DNA of 64,000 nucleotides, taken from positions 62,001-126,000 of the forward strand of contig JAEYDL010000018.1 of NCBI GenBank assembly GCA_023403845.1. Direction: 5' to 3'. This DNA is from Pseudomonadota bacterium. GTDB taxonomy: Bacteria > Desulfobacterota > Desulfovibrionia > Desulfovibrionales > Desulfovibrionaceae. Shown here in pieces: positions 1 through 6,861 of the stretch. Under the pieces are notes generated by a model that worked only from the letters and a program-made list of their open reading frames with translations, ran no database searches and was not told the DNA's origin. Positions within the stretch are counted from its first letter, which is position 1. Every line of letters starts with the position of its first letter. Both the position numbers and the translations under genes were made by a program.

Positions 1-570
1 GGGCACTACAAGCGCCTGCTGGCCTATTCCAGCGTCGAACATATGGGCATTCTGGCGCTCGGGGTGGGCATCGGCGGCGTAGCCGTTTTCGGCGCGCTGC
101 TTCATGCCGTCTGCCATTCCCTGACCAAGAGCATGCTCTTCCTGCTCGCCGGGAACATCCTGACCAGGTACCACACGCTGTCGAGCTATGACGTTCGAGG
201 CATGCGCTGGACCATGCCCTTCACTGGAGCTCTCTGGACGGCGGGTTTCCTCGCCATCGTCGGTTCTCCGCCATTCGGCATTTTCGTTAGTGAATTTACT
301 ATATTAAAAGGCATCTTTGCGAGCGGTTCCTGGCTTGTGGCTGTCGTCTATCTGGGGGCTCTGGCGGTTATTTTCGTGGGCATGTCCATCCCCGTGCTGC
401 GCATGGTGCAGGGCGCTCGCCCCCGGGACATGCAGGAAACCCTTCCCGAATCCGGATTCAGCGTGCTTCCGCCTCTGGCTCTGGGGCTGCTGGTGTTGTG
501 CCTCGGCATGTATGTCCCCGAATGGCTTTCCGCGTTTCTCAGACGCGGCGCGGTCCTGATTGGAGGCTAG
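1..570 (+). CDS. Proton-pumping membrane subunit of a hydrogenase-like complex (NuoL/HyfF/MrpD family), 3' part
   Basis: An open frame runs in from the window edge, so the N-terminus is missing; the first in-frame ATG (43) is internal. The first visible residues (HYKRLLAYSSVEHMG) are the hallmark of NuoL/NuoM/HyfF/MrpD antiporter-like subunits. They are followed by a conserved helix with lysine (HSLTKSMLFLLAGN) and four or five further hydrophobic helices. Such subunits translocate H+ or Na+ in complex I and group 4 hydrogenase-type complexes in the cytoplasmic membrane. The stop lies 3 nt before the next start, so the gene is translationally coupled to the large subunit. HyfF versus MrpD type cannot be told from the C-terminal part alone. 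Confidence 0.85.
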   Translation, partial: GHYKRLLAYSSVEHMGILALGVGIGGVAVFGALLHAVCHSLTKSMLFLLAGNILTRYHTLSSYDVRGMRWTMPFTGALWTAGFLAIVGSPPFGIFVSEFTILKGIFASGSWLVAVVYLGALAVIFVGMSIPVLRMVQGARPRDMQETLPESGFSVLPPLALGLLVLCLGMYVPEWLSAFLRRGAVLIGG

Positions 571-573
571 GAC

Positions 574-2067
574 ATGAAATTCAGCTATCTTGATTCAATC
601 GCTCTGTCCGATGTCCCCGTACTCTCGGCGGAAGGGCTGGCCGATGCCGTCGTCGCCCGCGTCGATGCAGGACAACGTGTTCTGGCCCTGTTCGGCCTTC
701 CTGAAGCGCGAGGCGTCGGGCTGTTCTGTCTGCTGGCCGACGAATCCCACAGACTCACGGCCATGCGGACGACTCCCCTGAACGCTTTCGATTCCATGAC
801 GCCGCGCTGTCCGCAAGTGCATCTTTTCGAACGGGAGCTTTTCGAGCAGTGGAACATTCGTCCCGAAGGACATCCGTGGCTCAAGCCCGTGCGCTTCTGT
901 CCGCCGCAGAACGGCGCGACGGAGACCCGGCCCGGCCCCGCGCAAACCCGGTATTACCGAATTTCGGGCAATGAGGTGCATGAGGTCGCCGTAGGGCCGG
1001 TGCACGCCGGAATCATCGAACCCGGACATTTCCGCTTTCAGTGCTATGGCGAGAACGTCATGCATCTGGAAATCCAGCTCGGTTTTCAACACCGCGACGT
1101 GGAACGCATGGTCAGAACTGGTCCGGCCATGCGGACGCTCCCACTCATGGAATGCGTTGCAGGCGATTCGACGATCGCCCATGCGACGGCCTATTCCCTT
1201 CTCCTGGAACGCCTCACCGGCGCCACCGTTCCGGAACGGGGCAGGCTGATCCGCCGTGCGGCCCTTGAGCTTGAACGGCTCGCCAACCATACCGGTGACC
1301 TGGGGGCCATCGGCGGCGATACGGGCTTTCTGCCCACCGCCTCCTGGAACGGACGCATCCGAGGAGATTTCCTGAACATGACTGCCTCCCTCTGCGGCAA
1401 CAGATTCGGACGAGGTCTGGTCTGTCCCGGCGGAACGGCGCAGGATGCGGATACGGAACTGTGTCAGGACCTGATCAGACGGCTGCATGAAGTCCATAGA
1501 GACGTGCGCGGCGCGGTGGATATCATGCTTGCCTCGCACAGCGTCCTTGCCCGTCTCACCGGCACAGGAACAGTCTCCAGACGGGAAGCCGTGGAACTCG
1601 GCCTCGTGGGCATGGCCGCCCGCGCCTGCGGTCTGGGACGCGACGCGCGGTTCGCATTCCCCACGGACGACCTCTCTACGGAAGGACTCACGCGGAGGGA
1701 GGAACGTACCGGCGACGTGCTCGCACGCACGCTGGTGCGCAGCAAGGAAGTGGACGACTCCGCAGCCGCCGTTGAAGCGGCTCTGATGCGGCTGTCCTTC
1801 GCCCCCACCGAGGAACGCTGTCGGGCGGAACTTCCAGCGACGCTTCCGGCCAACCGGTGCGCCGTCGGACTGGTTGAAGGCTGGCGCGGAGAAGTCTGCC
1901 ATGTAGGCATTACCGACGAAAACGGAGCCTTCCGGACCTACAAGATCATTGATCCATCCTTTCATAACTGGATGGGGCTGGCCGTAGCCCTGCGCGGGGA
2001 ACAAATCTCGGATTTTCCCCTGTGCAACAAGAGCTTCAATCTGTCCTACTGCGGACACGATCTGTAG
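574..2067 (+). CDS. Hydrogenase-like large subunit (NuoC-NuoD fusion, HyfG/HycE family) lacking NiFe-binding CxxC motifs
   Basis: The 497-aa protein has a NuoC-like N-terminal part (about 1-125) and a NuoD/HyfG-like part (VAVGPVHAGIIEPGHFRF at about 138-155, HLEIQLGFQHRDVERM at about 164-179). In true group 4 hydrogenases, L1 and L2 CxxC motifs hold the NiFe site. Here the L1 equivalent is C194-V-A-G-D198 and the C-terminal L2 region has C484 and C493 nine residues apart, so no CxxC pair exists in either place. That pattern fits the Ehr (energy-converting hydrogenase-related) group, which is structurally related to complex I but is not expected to make or use H2. It sits between an ion-pumping subunit and a fused ferredoxin/NuoB-like subunit. 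No C-terminal processing extension is visible. Confidence 0.82.
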   Translation: MKFSYLDSIALSDVPVLSAEGLADAVVARVDAGQRVLALFGLPEARGVGLFCLLADESHRLTAMRTTPLNAFDSMTPRCPQVHLFERELFEQWNIRPEGHPWLKPVRFCPPQNGATETRPGPAQTRYYRISGNEVHEVAVGPVHAGIIEPGHFRFQCYGENVMHLEIQLGFQHRDVERMVRTGPAMRTLPLMECVAGDSTIAHATAYSLLLERLTGATVPERGRLIRRAALELERLANHTGDLGAIGGDTGFLPTASWNGRIRGDFLNMTASLCGNRFGRGLVCPGGTAQDADTELCQDLIRRLHEVHRDVRGAVDIMLASHSVLARLTGTGTVSRREAVELGLVGMAARACGLGRDARFAFPTDDLSTEGLTRREERTGDVLARTLVRSKEVDDSAAAVEAALMRLSFAPTEERCRAELPATLPANRCAVGLVEGWRGEVCHVGITDENGAFRTYKIIDPSFHNWMGLAVALRGEQISDFPLCNKSFNLSYCGHDL

Positions 2068-2224
2068 AGCAGGAACCCGTCCCGGAGTCGCGTAAGCGCC
2101 TCCGGCAGTATGTAACGCCATGCGGCGGCAAGCCGCCCGCGATGCGACCGCTGCCGGTCGGGCATTGTGCGGAAGTCAATCACCATGAGGAACCAAGGCC
2201 GTCAACGGCCTGCACGGAAGAGCC
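2068..2224 (+). other. Intercistronic spacer with hairpin inside the hydrogenase-like operon
   Basis: A 157-nt gap separates the large and small subunit genes. It contains a perfect inverted repeat AGGCCGT-CA-ACGGCCT (2196-2211) just ahead of the next ribosome binding site, and GC-rich repeats around 2120-2140. No gene is seen. The hairpin could stabilise or attenuate the downstream message; this is inference. Confidence 0.4.
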
Positions 2225-2974
2225 ATGCTGCATATTTTTAAAGAACGCGCGCATCAGCAATACCGTACGCTGGATTACCCCCGAGTTCAGCCGACACTTT
2301 CAGCCCGCTATCCGGGCCGCCCTGCGATCCAGCCTTCTCCCTGCGGCGAGTGCCGTGCCTGCGCGGAAGCCTGTCCCACCGGAGCGATCGCCCTCCATCC
2401 CGGGGGACCGACGCTGGATATGGGACGCTGCCTGTTCTGTGGAGCATGCCGTCGCGCTTGTTCCCAGGGCAAGATAACCTTTACGGGTGATCATCACGTG
2501 GCGTCCTTCTCCAGGGAAGGTCTGCTCGTTACAGGTCCTGAAAAGCCCGCCTCTTCCCCGCAACGGGACCTGTCCCTGTTCTCCCGGTCGCTGAAGCTGC
2601 GCGAAGTCAGCGCGGGAGGCTGCAACGCCTGCGAGGCTGATACCAACGTGCTCGGTACGCTCGTGTACGATCTCGGCCGCTTCGGCATCGACTTCGTGGC
2701 CTCGCCGCGCCATGCGGACGGCCTCGTGGTCACTGGCCCCGTTACCGAAAACATGCGGCAGGCTCTTCTCGATACGTATGAAGCAGTCCCCGAACCCCGC
2801 ATTGTCGTGGCCGTGGGTTCCTGCGCCATCTCGGGAGGTCTGTTCCGGGACAGCCGGGAGTGCCACAAGGGACTTTCCGAATTGATCCCGGTCGATGTTT
2901 TTATTCCGGGATGTCCGCCGAATCCCTGGAGCATTCTGGACGGGCTGCTTTCGATTATGAAACACGGTTCCTGA
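2225..2974 (+). CDS. Fused 2[4Fe-4S] ferredoxin / NuoB-type small subunit of the hydrogenase-like complex
   Basis: The 249-aa protein joins what are usually two genes (HyfH/HycF-like ferredoxin and HyfI/HycG/NuoB-like small subunit). Residues 40-79 carry two ferredoxin motifs (C40, C43, C46, C50 and C69, C72, C75, C79). The C-terminal half has the proximal-cluster ligands C133-x2-C136, C200 (VGSCAISGG) and C230 (PGCPPNP). All cluster ligands are present, in contrast to the large subunit, which has lost the NiFe site. Electrons would pass from a soluble donor through the ferredoxin domain to the NuoB-like cluster at the membrane-arm interface. ATG follows GGAAGAG. It is the last gene of the operon visible here. 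Confidence 0.85.
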   Translation: MLHIFKERAHQQYRTLDYPRVQPTLSARYPGRPAIQPSPCGECRACAEACPTGAIALHPGGPTLDMGRCLFCGACRRACSQGKITFTGDHHVASFSREGLLVTGPEKPASSPQRDLSLFSRSLKLREVSAGGCNACEADTNVLGTLVYDLGRFGIDFVASPRHADGLVVTGPVTENMRQALLDTYEAVPEPRIVVAVGSCAISGGLFRDSRECHKGLSELIPVDVFIPGCPPNPWSILDGLLSIMKHGS

Positions 2975-3443
2975 TTCTTTGCACGTACCCTGCCGTCTTT
3001 CCTCCCGGAACGCACCGCCTTCCGCCGCCGTACGCGAAGGAACGAATTCATGCCGGTCAGGAAAAAACGTCGCCGGAAGAGATTCCGTTTTCTCAGGCCG
3101 TTCAGCCATCATGGCTTGCCCTTCGCAGGCCCAAAAAGCCCTCTGCGTTTCCCGAACAGGTCGTATGAAGCCCGGACTCCTTTCGCACCTCCCTGCAGGA
3201 AGCCTCACGCCACATCCCGGTGTTCCTCTGGTCGCTTTCCGATCCGTGCAGGAACCTCTGTGCCCGAAGCGCAATGTCATGACGCGAGCGGCTGCCGTTT
3301 CACCCGGAATTTCATTGATACAACAATCGGATACCTTGATGCATGTGAAAATGCCGCACCGGCTGTGCGAGCAAAACGGAATGTCATGCTGTCATGCGGA
3401 TGGGAGGAACGACAGGAGTTCCGCATTGACAAGGAGGATTGCC
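2975..3443. other. Gene-poor spacer
   Basis: About 470 bp without a convincing gene on either strand. No clear terminator was found after the hydrogenase-like operon. The word AATGTCATG recurs near 3273 and 3380 in similar contexts, but this is too short to call a repeat. Confidence 0.4.
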
Positions 3444-3951
3444 TTGGGAACGTGCCTGAATGCCCCGCATGCCGTCTTGCGGCTTTGCGACCACGAAAGC
3501 GTTCTTGAGCAGGCTGCCGCATGGTTCCACCAGAAGTGGGGTGTTCCACAGGAAAGCTACGCGGCAAGCATGACGGAAAGCCTGCGCAAGCTCTCCCCGG
3601 TCCCGCAGTGGTACATCGTGACTTTCAGGGACAGGATCATAGCCGGCGCCGGGGTCATCGAAAATGACTTCCATAACCGAAAGGATCTGACTCCCAACAT
3701 CTGCGCTCTGTATGTGGAAGAAGCGTTTCGCAATCAGGGCATCGCAGGCATGTTGCTTCATTTTATCTGCGAAGAATTTTCGCGGCAAGGCGTGCGCACG
3801 CTCTACCTCGTCACGGATCATGTGTCGTTCTATGAACGGCATGTATGAACGGCATGGCTGGGAATTCGTCTGCATGGTTCAGGCGGATGGAGAGGCTGAA
3901 GAGCTGAGAATGTACAGCCGAAGATGCGACAAGCCCACCCGACAGGTCTGA
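3444..3951 (+). pseudogene. GNAT N-acetyltransferase, frameshifted by a 13-bp tandem duplication
   Basis: A TTG start at 3444 follows a strong AAGGAGG (3431-3437). The reading frame gives a GNAT domain: the acetyl-CoA motif is at VEEAFRNQGIAGMLL, followed by the beta-strand LYLVTDHVSFYERH. The frame then stops at 3848 after about 134 codons. The cause is an exact tandem copy of TATGAACGGCATG (3831-3843 and 3844-3856). Removing one copy restores YERHGWEFVCM and an open frame to 3951, ending in ELRMYSRRCD, which is the normal GNAT C-terminal strand. The substrate is unknown. The intact allele probably encoded about 164 residues. The event looks recent because the downstream frame has no further damage; a reversible slippage switch or an assembly error are alternatives. 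Confidence 0.8.
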
Positions 3952-4000
3952 TTCCGCCCCCCCACATTGCACGAAAAGCTGGCCGGGCATGTCAAAATAC

Positions 4001-4036
4001 AAAAAGGCCGTTACGGCATATTGCTGTAACGGCTTC
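4001..4036 (-). terminator. Rho-independent terminator of tRNA-Leu
   Basis: On the minus strand, GCCGTTAC and GTAACGGC arms with an 11-nt loop are followed by CTTTTTG, just downstream of the tRNA-Leu gene. Confidence 0.8.
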
Positions 4037-4041
4037 AAATA

Positions 4042-4126
4042 TGGTGCCGAGGGCGGGACTCGAACCCGCACAGGAATCCCCACTACCACCTCAAGATAGC
4101 GTGTCTACCAATTCCACCACCTCGGC
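4042..4126 (-). tRNA. tRNA-Leu (anticodon GAG)
   Basis: On the minus strand, a GCCGAGG acceptor arm pairs with CCTCGGC, followed by ACCA encoded in the DNA. It has a D-loop GGAATTGGTAGAC, an anticodon arm CTATC-TTGAGGT-GGTAG giving GAG, the long variable arm typical of leucine tRNAs and a T-arm with GGTTCGAGTCC. The length is 85 nt including CCA. Confidence 0.96.
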
Positions 4127-4135
4127 GCGAAGAGA

Positions 4136-4164
4136 TGTATAAGCGAAACAGGATGTGCTGGCAA
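4136..4164 (-). promoter_or_regulatory. Sigma70-type promoter for tRNA-Leu
   Basis: On the minus strand, TTGCCA (4164-4159) and TATACA (4141-4136) are separated by 17 nt. They end 10 nt before the mature tRNA 5' end, the expected spacing for a tRNA gene. Confidence 0.7.
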
Positions 4165-4277
4165 GCTTTTTTTGCGCTTTCAAAAAAAATTATTTCCGCC
4201 GGTCTTCCGGGGACAACTTGCCGTTCCTCTCTCCGCTCTTTTTCACTCCTCTCCCAAAACCTCCGCAGAGACTTTTC

Positions 4278-4781
4278 TCAGCACGAGCAGCGCAACAGGC
4301 GGGCTCCGTCGCGGAACAGAATCTGCATCTTGTCAGGCGGCAGCAATTCCTGCACAACGCCGTTTCCAAACTTGGGATGGTCGATCACATCGCCGACGGC
4401 AAAACTTTCGTGCATGGAATAGGGACGGGCTTCAGCCAGCGTCTGATTCATGGAACGCTGCCAGGTCTGTTCGATTTCAAGAGCGGCTTTCTGGGCCTTG
4501 GCGGCAGTTCCGCGAGGAGCGGAAGGAGTGGAAACGGCAGGTTTGACGGCATTGACCACGCCCTTGCGATCTTCGCCCGGCTTCACCCGGCAGACCGTAC
4601 TCTTTGCCTTGGGCTGCTTCGCCACACTGGGCGGATAGTATTTGTGGACGCTTCCGCAGGCACAGCATTCAACTTTGACTATTTCGCCTCCCACCAACGC
4701 CACAATGACGTGACCGGTAACATCATTGCAACGGGTGCAACGAGCTTCGATGCGATCTCCCGGACCGGGCAAACCAGCCAT
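4278..4781 (-). CDS. Zinc-ribbon protein with C-terminal CarD/Tudor-like barrel, unknown function
   Basis: The 167-aa protein starts at an ATG preceded by AGAAGGAG; longer in-frame starts upstream lack a ribosome binding site. The N-terminal part has C15xxC18 and C39xxC42, a likely zinc ribbon. The middle (about 55-115) is basic and rich in Ala, Lys and Pro, so probably disordered. The C-terminal part (about 129-165: VGDVIDHPKFGNGVVQ then MQILFRDGARLL) resembles the small SH3/Tudor-like barrel seen in CarD and at the C-terminus of UvrD-type helicases, which contacts RNA polymerase. A role in transcription is possible but is inferred only from this likeness. It lies upstream of tRNA-Leu, which has its own promoter. 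Confidence 0.65.
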   Translation of the reverse strand: MAGLPGPGDRIEARCTRCNDVTGHVIVALVGGEIVKVECCACGSVHKYYPPSVAKQPKAKSTVCRVKPGEDRKGVVNAVKPAVSTPSAPRGTAAKAQKAALEIEQTWQRSMNQTLAEARPYSMHESFAVGDVIDHPKFGNGVVQELLPPDKMQILFRDGARLLRCSC

Positions 4782-5161
4782 ACAAACTCCTTCTGAACTC
4801 TCAACATGAAAAAACCGGACCGGGTCCGGCGTACATAAAAACCTCAAAACGTGTTTGGACGTCAAGCAGGCTTCAACGTCGTGATCGATTATGATACACC
4901 CATGAGATTCAGGTGACAAGAGCGGAAAAGGCAGTCCCGGCATCCCCAAAAAAATTTTCCTGGAAAAACGCCGAAAAAATCCGGTTCTCCCGCGTTGAAA
5001 CGCGCTCTTTTCAATCAGATTTCCCCACGGCGAAGAAACCACGGTTCTTCCAAAGAAAAGACCTAAGTCTCCGCCTTGCCCGGAAGTGCCGCATCTGGAA
5101 AAAATCCGGGCAGCTTGCTATAGCAGGACATCAGACAACGCCATAACAGGAGCATGCCCAT
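4782..5161. other. Divergent intergenic region
   Basis: This 380-bp region lies between the zinc-ribbon gene (-) and the nitroreductase (+). It contains an inverted repeat CCGGAC-CGG-GTCCGG (4815-4829) in the leader of the minus-strand gene and an A-rich stretch around 4950-5060. No gene or clear promoter was recognised. Confidence 0.4.
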
Positions 5162-5674
5162 ATGGATGCATTGGAAGCCATCTTTACCCGGCGCAGCATT
5201 CGCAAGTTCACCGACGCCCCTGTCTCTCCCGAGGACGTCAGGACTTTGCTGGAAGCGGCCATGAGCGCTCCCACCGCTGCGGGCGTTCAGCCCTGGCGCT
5301 TCATCGTGCTGACGGACCGCGCCGTACTGGACGCCGTCCCCTCCGTTCATCGTGCCGCGAACATGATCCGGCAGGCCCCGCTGGCCATTCTGGTCTGCGG
5401 CGATACGACTTCGGAACAATACGGAGGATATTGGGTGCAGGATTGCTCCGCCGTAATGCAGAATATTCTTCTTGCAGCGCGTGCACTTGGGCTGGGTTCC
5501 TGCTGGTGCGGCATTCACAGCCGGCCCGAACGGGAAGAGGGGGCCCGCAAACTTTTCAACCTGCCTGCGGAAATCAGCCCTCTCGGCCTTGCCGTCATTG
5601 GGCATCCCGCAGAACCCTTCACCGCCAAAGAGCGCTACGACGAAAACAAAATTCGCTATAACGTATGGTCATAA
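5162..5674 (+). CDS. Nitroreductase family protein (FMN-dependent)
   Basis: This compact 170-aa nitroreductase starts with the family signature (AIFTRRSIRKF at 6-16) that binds FMN phosphate. It continues with AAMSAPTAAGVQPWRFIVL and a C-terminal GLGSCWCGI ... ALAVIGHPAE segment. Members are homodimeric cytosolic flavoproteins that use NAD(P)H to reduce nitro groups, quinones or flavin-like substrates. The substrate cannot be told here. An FMN reductase-like protein follows 24 nt downstream, suggesting a two-gene redox operon. Confidence 0.88.
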   Translation: MDALEAIFTRRSIRKFTDAPVSPEDVRTLLEAAMSAPTAAGVQPWRFIVLTDRAVLDAVPSVHRAANMIRQAPLAILVCGDTTSEQYGGYWVQDCSAVMQNILLAARALGLGSCWCGIHSRPEREEGARKLFNLPAEISPLGLAVIGHPAEPFTAKERYDENKIRYNVWS

Positions 5675-5698
5675 ACAGACTTTCATAAGGAGAATACC

Positions 5699-6265
5699 GT
5701 GCACGTCATTGCCTTCAACGGAAGCCCCCGCCCTCACGGCAACACATCCCGCATGATCCGGCAGCTCTTCAAGCCGCTGGAAGAAGCAGGCATTTCCACT
5801 GAGGAAGTCCTCATCGGCGGCAACAAGGTGCGAGGGTGTCGCAGTTGCTTCAAGTGCTGGGAACGCGACATGCCCCGATGTATTTTCGACGATGATCCGG
5901 TCAACGGCTGGATCGACAAGATGGTGCAGGCCGACGGAATCATTCTCGCCTCTCCGACCTACTTCGCCAACCTGACGACTGAAATGAAGGCGCTCATTGA
6001 TCGTGGCGGACTGAGTCTGCGCAATCGGCTCTACCGCAAGGTCGGAGCCCCCGTGGTCGTTGCCAGACGCGGAGGAGCCATGCAGACCTATAACGCCCTG
6101 ATGAGCTTTTTCGGCATCAAGCAGATGATCGTTCCCATGTCCAGCTACTGGAACATGGGCTATGGCATGGCCCCCGGCGATGTGGATCAGGATCAGGAAG
6201 CTCTGGATACCATGACCAATCTGGGCACGAATATGGCCTGGCTGCTGCAAAGGCTGCATGCCTGA
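5699..6265 (+). CDS. NADPH-dependent FMN reductase / iron-sulfur flavoprotein-like flavodoxin-fold protein
   Basis: A GTG start with TAAGGAG 6 nt upstream opens a 188-aa flavodoxin-fold protein. MHVIAFNGSPRPHGNTSRMI is the FMN-phosphate loop. CRSCFKCWER at about 44-53 carries the compact cysteine motif that in iron-sulfur flavoproteins holds a [4Fe-4S] cluster (here CxxCxxC followed by a later C at about 58). ASPTYFANLTTEMKALIDR is the second FMN-binding segment. It likely transfers electrons from a reduced donor to small acceptors in the cytosol. It is co-directional with the nitroreductase and is followed by a terminator. Confidence 0.85.
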   Translation: MHVIAFNGSPRPHGNTSRMIRQLFKPLEEAGISTEEVLIGGNKVRGCRSCFKCWERDMPRCIFDDDPVNGWIDKMVQADGIILASPTYFANLTTEMKALIDRGGLSLRNRLYRKVGAPVVVARRGGAMQTYNALMSFFGIKQMIVPMSSYWNMGYGMAPGDVDQDQEALDTMTNLGTNMAWLLQRLHA

Positions 6266-6320
6266 AGTCTGACGGAAACATGCCGCCGCGGCATCGAGCC
6301 GAACAGAGCGGGCACACTTC

Positions 6321-6352
6321 AGAGAGCGCCCCGAGGGACGCTCTCTCTTTTT
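6321..6352 (+). terminator. Rho-independent terminator after the flavoprotein gene
   Basis: AGAGAGCG and CGCTCTCT arms with a 10-nt loop are followed by CTTTTTAT. Confidence 0.85.
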
Positions 6353-6534
6353 ATCGTTTCCGCCCAGCTCCTGGAACAGGCGGCAGGGAAACCCTGAAGT
6401 GCCCATCAGCATCCATGACGACATGCCCCCGGCCTCACGGCTTGTGAAGCGTATCCCCAGTTCCACAGCGTCCGGCAGGATTCCTTCTCTCCTCCCATCG
6501 AGTTCAGTTCTCCGCTGATTTACAGATTTAAAAA

Positions 6535-6549
6535 TCCGATAATATCGGA
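6535..6549. promoter_or_regulatory. 15-bp palindrome, candidate operator
   Basis: TCCGATA-A-TATCGGA is perfectly symmetric around one base. It lies about 170 bp upstream of the predicted promoter of the transporter gene. The binding protein is unknown. Confidence 0.4.
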
Positions 6550-6716
6550 CCAACATAGACGATGTCGACGATCACAATACATTACGGTCTGCTCTCCGGA
6601 ACCTGCTGTGTTTCTCCCTGTTTGTGACATATGGTGCTTACCATGTAGAAAGATTACCCTTTTACTATCATAAAAAACAATTTTTTCTTAACAGTGCAAA
6701 AGTATTTGAAAATATA

Positions 6717-6744
6717 TTGACACAAAACATTGTTATGCTATCTA
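6717..6744 (+). promoter_or_regulatory. Sigma70-like promoter of the YeiH-type transporter
   Basis: A perfect TTGACA (6717-6722) is followed after 16 nt by TATCTA (6739-6744) in an AT-rich context. This leaves a leader of about 110 nt before the ATG at 6862. Confidence 0.65.
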
Positions 6745-6861
6745 CTTAGGGTAACAGGCTCGACACTGATGGGGAATGTCGAGAATCTGGCAGAGGCATC
6801 ATGCTTTTTTGACCAAACAGATGGCGATGAGGATTGACCGAAATCGCCAGGAGGAGGCTGT

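Larger units (their letters stand above)
6353..6861. other. AT-rich regulatory region upstream of the YeiH-type transporter
   Basis: About 500 bp without a gene. The part from 6620 to 6750 is markedly richer in A+T than the surrounding DNA. It holds a 15-bp palindrome (6535-6549) and a sigma70-like promoter (6717-6744), both listed separately. TTACCC (near 6653) and GGGTAA (near 6748) form a widely spaced inverted pair that may be chance. Confidence 0.5.

Noticed and set aside
595..2121. Long minus-strand open frame (508 codons) opposite the hydrogenase-like large subunit
   Set aside because: It is antisense to a gene with clear family motifs; the composition is a shadow of GC-rich codon use.
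4042..4126. tRNA-Leu as integration site of a mobile element
   Set aside because: No integrase or direct repeat of the tRNA 3' end was seen nearby.
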